A stretch of DNA of 64,000 bases from Fibrella aquatilis. GTDB lineage: Bacteria > Bacteroidota > Bacteroidia > Cytophagales > Spirosomataceae. The notes below the pieces were generated by a model. That model was not told the DNA's origin. It searched no databases and saw only the letters and a list, made by a program, of their open reading frames with translations. Of this stretch, positions 34,352 to 43,534 are shown piece by piece (the stretch's first letter is position 1; each line of letters begins with the position of its first letter). Location: positions 1 to 64,000 of the forward strand of contig NZ_JAFMYU010000020.1 of assembly GCF_017353255.1 (NCBI RefSeq). Reading direction: 5' to 3'. Both the position numbers and the translations under genes were made by a program.

Positions 34352-34421
34352 ACTATACCGGTGGCTGTCTGGTGGTTAGATGTGTTTAGGAGAAGAACGT
34401 TTAATGGGGCGGAGAATTATA

Positions 34422-34502
34422 AGTGGTAAGTGATGAACGGTGAACGGTGAGTTGGCCTACGCACGAGAAACACTCACCGTTTACCGTTCATCACTTACCA
34501 CT
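34422..34502. repeat. Long intergenic inverted repeat H11 (bamA | skp)
   Basis: Arms 34422-34452 and 34472-34502 pair over 31 bp with one mismatch; the loop is 19 nt. The stem repeats GAACGGTGA words. It begins 7 nt after the bamA stop codon, within the outer-membrane assembly operon. Confidence 0.9.
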
Positions 34503-34509
34503 ATACTAT

Positions 34510-37071
34510 CTACCGCAACTGCTGCCCAATAGTGAAGTGGAACTGGCCGGTGCCGGCTTTCTGGATGCCGGGGATGGCGTCGAAGCCCCAGCCGTAATCA
34601 ATACCGATCAGACCAAAGGCGGGCATGAAAATACGGGCGCCCGCCCCCGCCGAACGCCGCAGGTCGAAGGGGTTGTATTGCTTGTAGGTAGCCCAGTTGT
34701 TGCCCGCCTCCACAAAACCCAGCACAAAGATCGTGGCCGAGGGGTTGAGCGAAACGGGGTAGCGCAGTTCGGCTACGTACTTGCTGTAGACCACCCCACC
34801 CTGCCGGGTTTCGTTACCCGACGCCGTCCGGTTATTGTCCAGCGTGAGCACCTGCCGGTCGGGATAACCCCGCAGACCGATGATATCCTGCGCCAGCGCA
34901 AACTGACCTTGCCCGGCCAGGCCTGACCCACCCAGTACAAACCGCTCGAAGGGGCCAATGGGCGTACGGGCGTTGTAGCTACCCAGGAAGCCCATGTGGG
35001 CGCGGGCGTTGAGTACAAACTTGCCCACCGCCGTCTGGAACCAGCTGGCGTCGAACATCCATTTGTGGTACTCCACCCAGCGGTACGGGTTGGCGGCATC
35101 GGGCTGGTAATCTTTCGACCGGAACACCGAATAAGGTGGGGTAAAGTTGCCACTCAGCGTAAACGACGACCCGTTGCGGGGAAACTGCGGGTTGTCGATG
35201 CTGTTGCGCGAGAGCGTGGTGTTGAACGTGAAGTTGTTCGAGACCCCGTTGCGGTAGCCGTTAAAAAAAATGTCGATGTTATTGAGATCGTACTGCTGAT
35301 ACGAGATCGAGTTGCTGAGCGAGAAAAAGTCATCCGGCTTTTTCAGTTGCCGACCCAACCCCAGCGTAATGGCAGTGTTGGTATACGAGCCAACCGGGTC
35401 GCCCACGGTCGAGTAATAGTTCTGAAACTGCTTGTAGATCGTGTGGCTCAGGCTGATCGACATGGCGTTGGGTTTGCGCCCGCCCAGCCAGGGTTCGGTA
35501 AAGGTGGCCGAGTAGGTCTGAAACTGCCGTCCGTTGGCCTGGAAACGCAGTTGCAGGCGTTGGCCGTCGCCCGAAGGTAGGGGCCGCCAGGCGCTCAGGT
35601 TAGTGATGTTGCGGGCCGAGAAGTTGTTGAACGTCAGGCCAAGCGTACCCACAAAGCCAATGTAGCCACCCCAACCACCCGACAGTTCGATCTGGTCGTT
35701 GGGCTTTTCTTCTACCGTATATTCAATGTCTACCGTGCCGTCGGGTTGTGGCACGGGCACAATACCGATCTTCTCCGGGTCGAAATAACCCAGGGTCGAG
35801 AGTTCGCGCTGGGTACGGATAATGGCCGTTTTCGAGAATTTCTGGCCCGGCAGCGTCCTGATCTGGCGCATCACCACGTGGTCAGACGTTTTGGTGTTGC
35901 CGTTCAGAATAATCCGATTGATGGTGGCCTGCTTGCCTTCGGTGATACGGATGTCGAGGTCGATGCTGTCGCCCACCACGGCCCGCTCCACGGGTTCGGC
36001 GCGGTAGTAGAGGTAGCCGTCGTCCATATACTGCGAACTAAGGTCCTGACCGGGGTTGCCGTTCATTCTCTTGTCCAGCTCTTCGGGGTTATACACGTCG
36101 CCCTTGTTGATGTTCAGAACAGACCGCAACTGAGCGCTGGTGTAGATGAAGTTACCCTCGAAATTGATGTTGCGGTAGTAGTACTTCTTGCCTTCCGACA
36201 GGTTCAGTTTCAGACCAATAGTTTTGCCACCGTTGTTGATCACACAGTCTTTTTCGATCACCGCATCGCGATAACCCAGCTTGTTGTAGTAATCGACGAG
36301 CTTGCCTTTGTCTTCCTCGAATTTCTTCGGAATAAATTTCGACGGCGAGAACAACCGGCCAAAGCGCATTTGCTTGGTGCTCTTCATCTTGCTCCGTAGG
36401 GCACTTTCGGCTACTTCTTCACGCCCGGCAAACTCGATATTGTCGATTTTCACCTTTTCACCTTTCGTGATGAATATCCGCATGGTGGCGTTGTTGCGCG
36501 TACTGTCGGGAATGGTGGTCACCTTCACTTTGGCGTTCAGGTAGCCTTTCTCGATATAATATCTACGCACGGCCAGCTGGGCATTCTTGATGTCGGTGTT
36601 GGTGATGATCTTACCGCGCGTCAGCTTCACTTTTTCTTTCAGGCTTTCCGACTCGCCCTTGCGCACGCCGGTGTAGGCGATCTGAAACAGCCGGGGGCGC
36701 TCGTAGACCCTGAATTGCAGCCATATTTTATCGCCCTCAACTTTCGAGGCCAGCATGCGCACGTCGAAGAGCAGGCCCGAGTCCATCAGTTTCCGAATGG
36801 CGCTACCCTGCGCTTCGCCCGGCAGACGAATCTTGTCGCCTTTGCGCAGGCCCGTTAGCGACAGCAGCGAATTGGGGTCCAGAAAGCGCGTACCGGTGAG
36901 GGTAAGGCCACCAATGGTGTATTCTTTGGGGTTGGCGTAATCCGCCAGTTCATTCGTTATGGGGGCCTCCGCAGCCGGGGCCGCCGGTATACCAACGCCA
37001 ACACGCACCTGCGCCCGCACGTGGGTAGCGAAGGCGGTCAGGATCAGGCTGGCAATGAGAAGTTTTTTCAC
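34510..37071 (-). CDS. bamA: Outer membrane protein assembly factor BamA
   Basis: The essential Omp85 insertase of the outer membrane. About 853 residues: signal peptide (GTG-initiated, KKLLIASLILTAFATHVRAQ), POTRA repeats (about residues 45-400, e.g. IDNIEFAGREEVAESALRSK, TINRIILNGNTKTSDHVVMR), then a 16-strand barrel with the conserved L6-type motif GLRGY and a terminal strand ending FTIGQQLR. The GTG at 37071 is chosen because the longer open frame to 37278 crosses hairpin H12 and overlaps uppS. Gene order uppS-bamA-skp-skp fits an envelope biogenesis operon. Confidence 0.95.
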   Translation of the reverse strand: MKKLLIASLILTAFATHVRAQVRVGVGIPAAPAAEAPITNELADYANPKEYTIGGLTLTGTRFLDPNSLLSLTGLRKGDKIRLPGEAQGSAIRKLMDSGLLFDVRMLASKVEGDKIWLQFRVYERPRLFQIAYTGVRKGESESLKEKVKLTRGKIITNTDIKNAQLAVRRYYIEKGYLNAKVKVTTIPDSTRNNATMRIFITKGEKVKIDNIEFAGREEVAESALRSKMKSTKQMRFGRLFSPSKFIPKKFEEDKGKLVDYYNKLGYRDAVIEKDCVINNGGKTIGLKLNLSEGKKYYYRNINFEGNFIYTSAQLRSVLNINKGDVYNPEELDKRMNGNPGQDLSSQYMDDGYLYYRAEPVERAVVGDSIDLDIRITEGKQATINRIILNGNTKTSDHVVMRQIRTLPGQKFSKTAIIRTQRELSTLGYFDPEKIGIVPVPQPDGTVDIEYTVEEKPNDQIELSGGWGGYIGFVGTLGLTFNNFSARNITNLSAWRPLPSGDGQRLQLRFQANGRQFQTYSATFTEPWLGGRKPNAMSISLSHTIYKQFQNYYSTVGDPVGSYTNTAITLGLGRQLKKPDDFFSLSNSISYQQYDLNNIDIFFNGYRNGVSNNFTFNTTLSRNSIDNPQFPRNGSSFTLSGNFTPPYSVFRSKDYQPDAANPYRWVEYHKWMFDASWFQTAVGKFVLNARAHMGFLGSYNARTPIGPFERFVLGGSGLAGQGQFALAQDIIGLRGYPDRQVLTLDNNRTASGNETRQGGVVYSKYVAELRYPVSLNPSATIFVLGFVEAGNNWATYKQYNPFDLRRSAGAGARIFMPAFGLIGIDYGWGFDAIPGIQKAGTGQFHFTIGQQLR

Positions 37072-37080
37072 AAAAAGAAT

Positions 37081-37176
37081 GTTTGTTGGTTTGTCAGTTT
37101 GTGTGTTTGTCAGCCTGGCTGTGATCTGGGCAGTATGAGCAAACCCACAAACAACCAAACTGACAAACCAACAAAC
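37081..37176. repeat. Long intergenic inverted repeat H12 (uppS | bamA)
   Basis: Arms 37081-37110 and 37147-37176 pair over 30 bp with two mismatches; the loop is 36 nt. The stem is built of GTTTGTTGGTTTGTCAGTTTG words. It lies between the uppS stop and the bamA GTG start, 9 nt from the latter. Confidence 0.88.
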
Positions 37177-37178
37177 CA

Positions 37179-37916
37179 TTATTTCACTACCTGCTCGCTC
37201 GTTTTGCCAAACCGGCGTTCGCGCTTCTGGTAGGTCAGGATGGCCTCCCAGAGGTGTTCTTTGCGGAAATCGGGCCAAAGCACGTCGGGCATATAAAATT
37301 CGGAGTACGCCAGCTGCCAGAGCATAAAATTGCTGATCCGCATTTCGCCGCTGGTCCGAATCATGAGTTCGGGGTCGGGAATGCTGCCGGTGGCCAGGTA
37401 CTTACTGAATAGACCCTCATCAATGGCTTCTGGTTGGAATTGCCCCTGCTGAACATCGGCGGCCAACTGGCGCACAGCTTCAATAATTTCCCAGCGGCCG
37501 CTATAACTCAGGGCCAGAATAAGCGTGAGGCCGGTGTTACCTTCGGTAGCCCGGATAGCTTCCTGCAATTCGTTCTGACACGCTTTAGGCAACGACTCGG
37601 TATGGCCAATAGTGGCTAGCCGTACGTTGTTGTCCATCAGAGTCTTGATCTCGCCCCGAATGGTATGTACCAGGAGCGTCATGAGGGCATCAACTTCAAA
37701 TTTTGGGCGGTTCCAGTTTTCGGTGGAAAAGGCGTAGAGGGTTAAGTAGTTGACCCCTAGTTCGGCGCAGCCTTCGGTTACTTCGCGCACGGCTTTAATG
37801 GCTGAGCGATGCCCGAATACCCGGGCGGCTCCCTGCTGTTTGGCCCATCGTCCGTTTCCGTCCATGATAACGGCGATGTGTTGCGGGAGATTGCTCAGGT
37901 CAATGTGGTCTTTCAT
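37179..37916 (-). CDS. uppS: Undecaprenyl diphosphate synthase
   Basis: Makes the C55 lipid carrier for cell-wall synthesis by cis-condensation of isopentenyl diphosphate. The protein has 245 residues, normal length, with PQHIAVIMDGNGRWAKQQG (catalytic Asp19), YLTLYAFSTENWNRP, and the C-terminal TSGEMRISNFMLWQLAYSEFY with the substrate-binding Arg and Glu. The ATG at 37916 is well placed. First gene of the bamA operon; a good promoter lies upstream. Confidence 0.96.
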   Translation of the reverse strand: MKDHIDLSNLPQHIAVIMDGNGRWAKQQGAARVFGHRSAIKAVREVTEGCAELGVNYLTLYAFSTENWNRPKFEVDALMTLLVHTIRGEIKTLMDNNVRLATIGHTESLPKACQNELQEAIRATEGNTGLTLILALSYSGRWEIIEAVRQLAADVQQGQFQPEAIDEGLFSKYLATGSIPDPELMIRTSGEMRISNFMLWQLAYSEFYMPDVLWPDFRKEHLWEAILTYQKRERRFGKTSEQVVK

Positions 37917-37986
37917 TCAACCAATTGGTTTTTAACAACTTTTAAGTGTAGACACCAGTCGGCACGACATGTCGTCTACGGGACTG

Positions 37987-38017
37987 CGAAGTTACACAGT
38001 CCCCTACCCGATTCAAA
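37987..38017 (-). promoter_or_regulatory. Putative promoter of the uppS-bamA operon
   Basis: On the minus strand, TTTG (38014-38017) lies 19 nt upstream of TAACTTCG (37987-37994), a one-mismatch -7 element. Spacing matches the Bacteroidota consensus. The leader to uppS would be about 65 nt. Confidence 0.5.
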
Positions 38018-38084
38018 ATACCCACTGGGTAGGAAACAGGGGTTTCCGGTGCCGCTAACACCAAAACAACCCGCGCTAACCCGT

Positions 38085-38092
38085 TATTTTTG
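38085..38092 (+). promoter_or_regulatory. Putative -7 element of the FAS1 lipoprotein gene
   Basis: TATTTTTG is a perfect TAnnTTTG, about 109 nt before the ATG at 38201. No clear TTTG upstream. Confidence 0.4.
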
Positions 38093-38200
38093 CCATTACA
38101 TTTGGCCGTGGCATATCATTTGTTCTGACCTTAACCGTTACGGGTGTATACACACAAGGCAGTGTGGTTCAACGTCCCGCCGCCCTTAATCAACCTTCGC

Positions 38201-39163
38201 ATGAATCGATTAACGTACTTCTTCCTAACACTACTATTTGTAGGACTGGGCAGCTGCAAGAAAAACGACACCACCGCCGACGCGCAACCCAAAACTGTGA
38301 GCGACGTGCTGGCTGAAACGCCCACGTTTTCGCTGTTTCGGGCAGCCCTGATTCAGGCGGGCCTAAGCGATGCCCTGAAAGCGCCTAACCTGACGCTCTT
38401 TGCTCCCACCGATGCGGCCTTCCGCGCCAGAGGATTTTCGTCGGCCGATGCCTTCAAAAGTTTTTCCAACGCCGACCTCGCCAACCTGCTGCGCTATCAC
38501 CTGGTTACGGGCGTGGTAACCACCAAAACGCCTGAACTGTCCAGCGCCAATAACCTGGCCGTAGAAACCAGTAACACCGGCCTTGTCTACCTAACTAATG
38601 GCACTAACGGCCTGTTTATCAATGGAGTAAAGGTAAGTCTGGCCGATCAGGCGGTGGCCAACGGCGTGATTCACACCATTGATAAAGTACTGGTGCCGCA
38701 GGGGGCCGACGCCCTGACGGCCCTAAAAAACCGCCCCGACATGACGCTATTGGTGGCTGCTATTGAACGGACCTCGTCGGTCCGGCCCGATCTGCGCACG
38801 ATCCTGAACGGGACCACCACCAGCCCCAACCTGAAGCAGATTACCCTGTTTGCCCCCAACGACGCGGCCTTCACTGCCGCCGGTTTTAAAACCACCGCTG
38901 ATATCAACAATGCGTCGCCGCAAACGCTGGCTAACATACTGACATACCATGTTTTGCAGGGCTTTACGTTCTCGAATCAGTTGCAGGCGGGGCAGCTGAC
39001 CACCCTCAACAGCAGTTCGGCCAACAAGCTGACCGTGGCCCTGCCCACCACCGGCCCCACCGTTAAGGGTAATAAAAACGCTACCCCCGCCCAGTTTAAA
39101 GATACCGACCTCGTAAGCGGCAACGCTATAATCCACGTCATTGACCAGGTGCTGCAACCGTGA
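38201..39163 (+). CDS. Fasciclin (FAS1) domain lipoprotein
   Basis: A 320-residue surface lipoprotein (signal ending LGSC, Cys19). Two FAS1 domains, about 30-165 and 175-320, each with the TLFAPTDAAFRARGF / TLFAPNDAAFTAAGF motif, the LANLLRYHLV / LANILTYHVL helix and a closing VIHTIDKVLVP / IIHVIDQVLQP strand. FAS1 domains mediate adhesion or protein contacts at the cell surface. The ATG at 38201 is preferred over an upstream one because it starts the signal peptide. Confidence 0.93.
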   Translation: MNRLTYFFLTLLFVGLGSCKKNDTTADAQPKTVSDVLAETPTFSLFRAALIQAGLSDALKAPNLTLFAPTDAAFRARGFSSADAFKSFSNADLANLLRYHLVTGVVTTKTPELSSANNLAVETSNTGLVYLTNGTNGLFINGVKVSLADQAVANGVIHTIDKVLVPQGADALTALKNRPDMTLLVAAIERTSSVRPDLRTILNGTTTSPNLKQITLFAPNDAAFTAAGFKTTADINNASPQTLANILTYHVLQGFTFSNQLQAGQLTTLNSSSANKLTVALPTTGPTVKGNKNATPAQFKDTDLVSGNAIIHVIDQVLQP

Positions 39164-39202
39164 ATCAGTATGTAGTTATGCAGTATGCATTGGGCTGACG
39201 CA
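39160..39202. repeat. Possible single-arm remnant before the DinB-like gene
   Basis: The segment contains ATGCAGTATGCA and the word GCTGACGCATG. A matching complement TGCATACTGCAT occurs at about 39735-39746, on the other side of the DinB-like gene. This may be a split or decayed hairpin of the H-series; the match is only 12 bp. Confidence 0.3.
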
Positions 39203-39228
39203 TGGGATAAGAGACTTATAATTGTGCC

Positions 39229-39669
39229 ATGAACACGTCAGCCACTATTACCGCCCGCATTGAGAACCTGACACCTGCTAGTCAGCGACTGTGGGGCAGG
39301 ATGAGCGTTGGTCAAATGCTGACCCACTGCGCAGATCAACTACAGATTGTGATGGGCGAAAAAGCAGCAGCCCAACAGGGTAACGCTGTGACACGCTGGC
39401 TGATGAAAGGATTGGCGCTCTACGCACCCATGCCGTTCCCCAAAAATCTACGGACCATTGCCGAACTGGACCCAGACAAGCCGCTCATGACCCAACCCGT
39501 TGATTTTGTCCAGGACCGGGCCATGTTACTAGCGTTGGTTACACGGCTGCATCAATTGCCTGATAGCCAATTACTTGCTCATCCCGTGTTTGGTTCATTG
39601 ACCAAGGCGCAAGCGGTAAAGCTCACCCATATTCACTTGGATCATCACCTGCGGCAGTTTGGGGTTTAG
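39229..39669 (+). CDS. DinB-like/DUF1569 protein
   Basis: A 146-residue four-helix-bundle protein of the DinB/YfiT superfamily: the first helix with LWGRMSVGQMLTHCADQL, including a likely metal-ligand His33, and the C-terminal AVKLTHIHLDHHLRQFGV with further His ligands. Members bind a divalent metal and often act in thiol transfer or damage responses; the role here is unknown. Stand-alone gene between the FAS1 gene and a convergent histidine kinase. Confidence 0.8.
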   Translation: MNTSATITARIENLTPASQRLWGRMSVGQMLTHCADQLQIVMGEKAAAQQGNAVTRWLMKGLALYAPMPFPKNLRTIAELDPDKPLMTQPVDFVQDRAMLLALVTRLHQLPDSQLLAHPVFGSLTKAQAVKLTHIHLDHHLRQFGV

Positions 39670-39761
39670 GTGTGCAGCCCTTAACCTGACGACGATGGGG
39701 AGATATAGGTCAGAGTCCGGACTGAAACTCCGCTGCATACTGCATATTGTAGAACTGCTCA

Positions 39762-41678
39762 CTAATCACTGTTCACTGTAATAGTGAACTCCGTAAACTG
39801 TCCTTCTTCAGAGTCCACCGTTAGAGTGCCCCCGTAGCCTTTGGTGATGATGTCGTAGCTCAGCGACAGGCCCAGACCCGTGCCCTCGCCGGTGGGTTTG
39901 GTAGTGAAAAAGGGCTGAAACACCTTGCTTTGCACGCCCGCCGACATGCCCGTGCCGTTGTCACGAATGGTCAGCACAACGGCCTTGGCCACTTGTTTTG
40001 TCGTCACCAGAAGGGTGGGTTGGTAGGTTGGTCTGGCCAGTTGCTGCTGCTTGCACAGGGCATAGAAGGCGTTGTTGAACAGGTTCAGTAGCACCCGGCC
40101 AAACTCCTGCTCGACCAGCGCAACCGGGCCAAGGTCAGCGTCTAGATCGGTTTGTAGGGTGGCCTCGAAAGTCGGCTCTTTGATGCGCATGGCGTGGTAG
40201 GCCAGCTTGAGGTATTCGTGGCTCAGTTTGTTCAGGTCGGTGGGTTGTTTCTCGCCAACCATGCTTCGGCTATGTTCCAGCATACCCCGCACAATGGCCG
40301 ATGCCCGGCTGCCGTGGTGCGTTATTTTGGCCAGATTCTGCCCCAAATCGGTCAATAGCTCCGTTTCCAACTCACCATCGCGGTCGGGTCGGCGCACCTC
40401 TTCCGACAGTTCAGAAACTAGTTCTGTGCTGACCTCGGCGAAATTATTGACGAAGTTGAGCGGGTTCTGAATCTCATGGGCAATGCCCGCTGTTAGCTCA
40501 CCCAGGCTGGCCATCTTCTCCGATTGAATCAGTTGGTTTTGCGTGGCTTTCAGTTCAGACAGCGTTTCCTCTAATGCCTGCTTTTGATCACTCAGTTGCT
40601 GATTGGTGTGTTTTCTGGCCCGGTTTGCCCGCACGAGCAGGACCGCCGCTACCAACAGCAGCACCACCCAGCCACCCAAAGCAGCCAACAGCTGGCGCTG
40701 CCGGTCAGCCTCCTGATCGCGTAGCAGGCGTTCCTGAGTGAGCAGCTTGATCTGGGCTTCCTTTTTCTGGTTAGTCTGTTTGTATTGCAGCAACGCCAGC
40801 TGGTGGGCGGTTACTTCGGCGGTCAGGCTGTCTTTATATGCCGTGTATTGCAGGAAATAGTTGTAGGCCTTGGCGTAATCGCCTTTCTGGGCAAAGTTGG
40901 TGCTCAGTTGCTGGCTGGCATCGCGTAGTTGTTTTTTGGCGTTCAGTTGCTTCCCCAGTGTCGACCCGTTCAGGCTGGCGCTGATGAGGCTATCGAGCCA
41001 CTGATCCGTAAAATGCGCTCGAATGCGGCCGGGAAAACCGCCAGACCGGTAACCAGCCCCCCGCTCACCGTCCTGCCCAGCGAATGCAGGCAGCGGCGGC
41101 ATGAGAACACCATCCACTAGGCCATTGGGGTAAACAGACTTGCCAAGACCACGCTGCCGGACATAGCCACTGTCTGTTCGACTACCACGCTCGCGCCAAA
41201 GCGTTACCGTACCTTGCCCCATAGCCATACCTAGCGCCGAAAAAACCGGCCCGAACAAGACCGACCGTTGTTTGTACTGCCGCTGCAACCGGCCCAGGTT
41301 AGCCATTGCCCAGCCTGCTTCACTGACCAACTGGAGTTGACCACCCAGCCTGGTAGCCTGCGCAGCCAGATCACCGGCCGTTTGGTCCTGATCCTGTTCG
41401 GCATAAAGCGCCGCCAACTGGCTGAGCACCACCACCTGACCGGCTTGGTCGGCCAGGCGCCGGGCCGCCTGCAACAAAGAATCAGCGGTTTGGATAGATG
41501 CCCCACCCAGATTCTGCTGAACGGCCTCGTGAAGCTGACGCACGTCGGGATTCAGGTTTGACCGCTGCCGGGCCGTGCTGGCTGGTGGCTGGCTGGGTTG
41601 TGCATCAGCGAAGCCAACCAACGCCGTTTGCGCAGTGATCCATAGCACCGTCCATATCCCGAAAAAAAGCCACCTCAT
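39762..41678 (-). CDS. TPR-type sensor histidine kinase
   Basis: About 638 residues. Signal peptide (MRWLFFGIWTVLWITAQTALVGFADAQ), periplasmic TPR-like helices (about 30-135 and 235-310), one membrane span (about 330-348, WVVLLLVAAVLLV), a coiled coil, then a HisKA domain with GIAHEIQNPLNFVNNFAEV and a HATPase domain (RDNGTGMSAGV, FFTTKPTGEGTGLGLSLSYD). A Gly/Arg-rich stretch at about 150-225 interrupts the TPR region. ATG at 41678 is preferred over 41702. No response regulator is adjacent. Confidence 0.9.
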   Translation of the reverse strand: MRWLFFGIWTVLWITAQTALVGFADAQPSQPPASTARQRSNLNPDVRQLHEAVQQNLGGASIQTADSLLQAARRLADQAGQVVVLSQLAALYAEQDQDQTAGDLAAQATRLGGQLQLVSEAGWAMANLGRLQRQYKQRSVLFGPVFSALGMAMGQGTVTLWRERGSRTDSGYVRQRGLGKSVYPNGLVDGVLMPPLPAFAGQDGERGAGYRSGGFPGRIRAHFTDQWLDSLISASLNGSTLGKQLNAKKQLRDASQQLSTNFAQKGDYAKAYNYFLQYTAYKDSLTAEVTAHQLALLQYKQTNQKKEAQIKLLTQERLLRDQEADRQRQLLAALGGWVVLLLVAAVLLVRANRARKHTNQQLSDQKQALEETLSELKATQNQLIQSEKMASLGELTAGIAHEIQNPLNFVNNFAEVSTELVSELSEEVRRPDRDGELETELLTDLGQNLAKITHHGSRASAIVRGMLEHSRSMVGEKQPTDLNKLSHEYLKLAYHAMRIKEPTFEATLQTDLDADLGPVALVEQEFGRVLLNLFNNAFYALCKQQQLARPTYQPTLLVTTKQVAKAVVLTIRDNGTGMSAGVQSKVFQPFFTTKPTGEGTGLGLSLSYDIITKGYGGTLTVDSEEGQFTEFTITVNSD

Positions 41679-41825
41679 ACACGCGAGCCATTGGTTTAAC
41701 AAGACTGGTTCTGTTAGTCATATTGGTAGAAAGATATAGAAAATCACCCGCCTGTTGCGCTCAGCGCAGGAAATTAACCTGGCGGACGCACGAGCGGGTG
41801 ATAGTCAGTGCTAAGGCGGGGCTAA

Positions 41826-43334
41826 TTAGGCCCGGCCGGTCATTTTGGTCAGGGCCAGCAGTTGCTCTCCCGCTTCGGGGGTGAGTTGGCCGGGTTTCAG
41901 GCGCCATTGCCAGCTGTAACCACCCAGACCGGGGGTGTTCATGCGGTGTTCTTCGTTCAGATTCAGCACGTCCTGAATGGGCAAAATGGCCAACCGCGCC
42001 GTGGACTGAAGGGTCATCCGCGCAATAAGCGACACCACGTTTTCTTCCGTTACAAGCACACCGAAGTACTCGTTCAGCCGTTGGCGCAGGTCGTCGGCCC
42101 CCTGCCGGAACCAGCCCAGCGTGGTATTATTGTCGTGGGTGCCCGTGTAGACCACGTTGTTGAGCGTGTGGTTATGCACAATATGCGACGAGGTGGGCAG
42201 GTCGTCGCCGAAGCCAAACTGGGCCACGCGCATACCCGGAATGCCATAATGCCGCAAAAAAGGCTGGATTTCGGCCGACCGTGCCCCCAGGTCTTCGGCA
42301 ATGAGGGGTAACTGTACAAACTGCCGGTACATGGCCTGAATAAACGCCTCGATAGGGGCCTTCACCCACGTACCCACTTTGGCCGTTGGTTCCGTAGCTG
42401 GAATTTCCCAGTACGTCTCGAAGCCCAGAAAGTGGTCGAGACGGGTGAGGCTATAGAGCGACATCTGGTGCCGCATCCGCCGAATCCACCAGGCAAAACC
42501 TGTGCGTTCGTGTTCGGCCCAGTCATAAATCGGGTTGCCCCAGCGCTGCCCGTCGGCAGAAAAATAGTCGGGTGGGGCGCCAGCTACGAAAAGCGGCAGG
42601 CCGCCTTCGTCTAGTTTAAACAGGGTTTTATTGCCCCAGACGTCGGCACTGTTTTGCTGTACGTAGATCGGAATATCGCCAACGATGTGGATTTTCCGGG
42701 CGTAGCAATAATTGATCAGGTCGTTCCACTGCTGATAGAATAAATACTGTAATACCTTGACAATCAGTATCTCGTGAGCCAGCCGTTCGGTTTGTGCCGT
42801 TAGTTCATCGGCATCGCGGCGCACCAGGGCATCGGGCCAGTTGTTCCAGGTCGGAATGTTCAGGTCTTGTTGCAAGGCTACAAACAGGGCGTAATCGTCG
42901 AGCCATTGGGCCTGCTGGTAGCAGAACGTGTCGAAGCCCAGGCCCGCCGTGGTCAGGCCCTGCTCCACAAAGGTTTCGGCGGCCCGGCGCAGCAGCGGTT
43001 GTTTCTTCGACCAGGCCGTGGCCATCGACGCTTCCGTGTTTTGCCATTCGGCGGCGAGTTCGGCCACTTCTCCAACGGGCAGCAGACCTTGCTCAACCAG
43101 CCTGTCGAAGCTGATCATGAGCGTGTTACCAGCAAACGCCGATGGGCTACTGTAGGGCGAAAAACCCGCGCCAGGGTCGAGGGGGGTAAGCGGCAGAATT
43201 TGCCAGTAGGTTTGTCCGGTGCTGGCCAGAAAATCAGCGAATCGGTACGCTTCGGGGCCAAGATCACCCACACCGTGAGGCGAGGGCAGCGACGTAATGT
43301 GGAGCAGGATACCGCTCTGACGAAGTTGCAACAT
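41826..43334 (-). CDS. malQ: 4-alpha-glucanotransferase (amylomaltase)
   Basis: Transfers alpha-1,4-glucan segments in maltodextrin or glycogen use, in the cytoplasm. The protein has 502 residues, family GH77: RQSGILLHITSLPSPHGVGDLGPEAYRFADFL at the N-terminus (shown in part), VGDIPIYVQQNSADVW, the nucleophile Asp in RLDHFLGFETYWEIP, the acid/base Glu in LIAEDLGA, and the GTHDNNTTLGWF motif. This is the classical bacterial length with no N-terminal CBM. Single gene; no maltose regulon beside it. Confidence 0.95.
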   Translation of the reverse strand: MLQLRQSGILLHITSLPSPHGVGDLGPEAYRFADFLASTGQTYWQILPLTPLDPGAGFSPYSSPSAFAGNTLMISFDRLVEQGLLPVGEVAELAAEWQNTEASMATAWSKKQPLLRRAAETFVEQGLTTAGLGFDTFCYQQAQWLDDYALFVALQQDLNIPTWNNWPDALVRRDADELTAQTERLAHEILIVKVLQYLFYQQWNDLINYCYARKIHIVGDIPIYVQQNSADVWGNKTLFKLDEGGLPLFVAGAPPDYFSADGQRWGNPIYDWAEHERTGFAWWIRRMRHQMSLYSLTRLDHFLGFETYWEIPATEPTAKVGTWVKAPIEAFIQAMYRQFVQLPLIAEDLGARSAEIQPFLRHYGIPGMRVAQFGFGDDLPTSSHIVHNHTLNNVVYTGTHDNNTTLGWFRQGADDLRQRLNEYFGVLVTEENVVSLIARMTLQSTARLAILPIQDVLNLNEEHRMNTPGLGGYSWQWRLKPGQLTPEAGEQLLALTKMTGRA

Positions 43335-43443
43335 GAAGTGAAGTCGTTGAGTAACAGATTTTTATCAGGTGAGTATACCGCGTTAAGTAACCCGTCGTTT
43401 CTGATAAAACCTACCTCCTTCAACTTCACACCCAAGCGAATAG

Positions 43444-43477
43444 TTTGCACCACCACCGAATCTGTCTATTGTCTTTG
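43444..43477 (+). promoter_or_regulatory. Candidate promoter of the thioredoxin-like gene
   Basis: TTTG at 43444-43447 and TGTCTTTG at 43470-43477 (one mismatch from TAnnTTTG) are 22 nt apart. The ATG at 43535 follows about 57 nt later. Confidence 0.35.
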
Positions 43478-43534
43478 CCAGAGCCAATTGCGTCTTTGTT
43501 TAAGTCCACGATTTCTCAAACCTCACTCCTACCC

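Noticed and set aside
37950-37975. Small inverted repeat GTAGAC...GTCTAC in the uppS leader
   Set aside because: Only 6 bp pair and the inner bases do not; it is too weak to report as a regulatory site.
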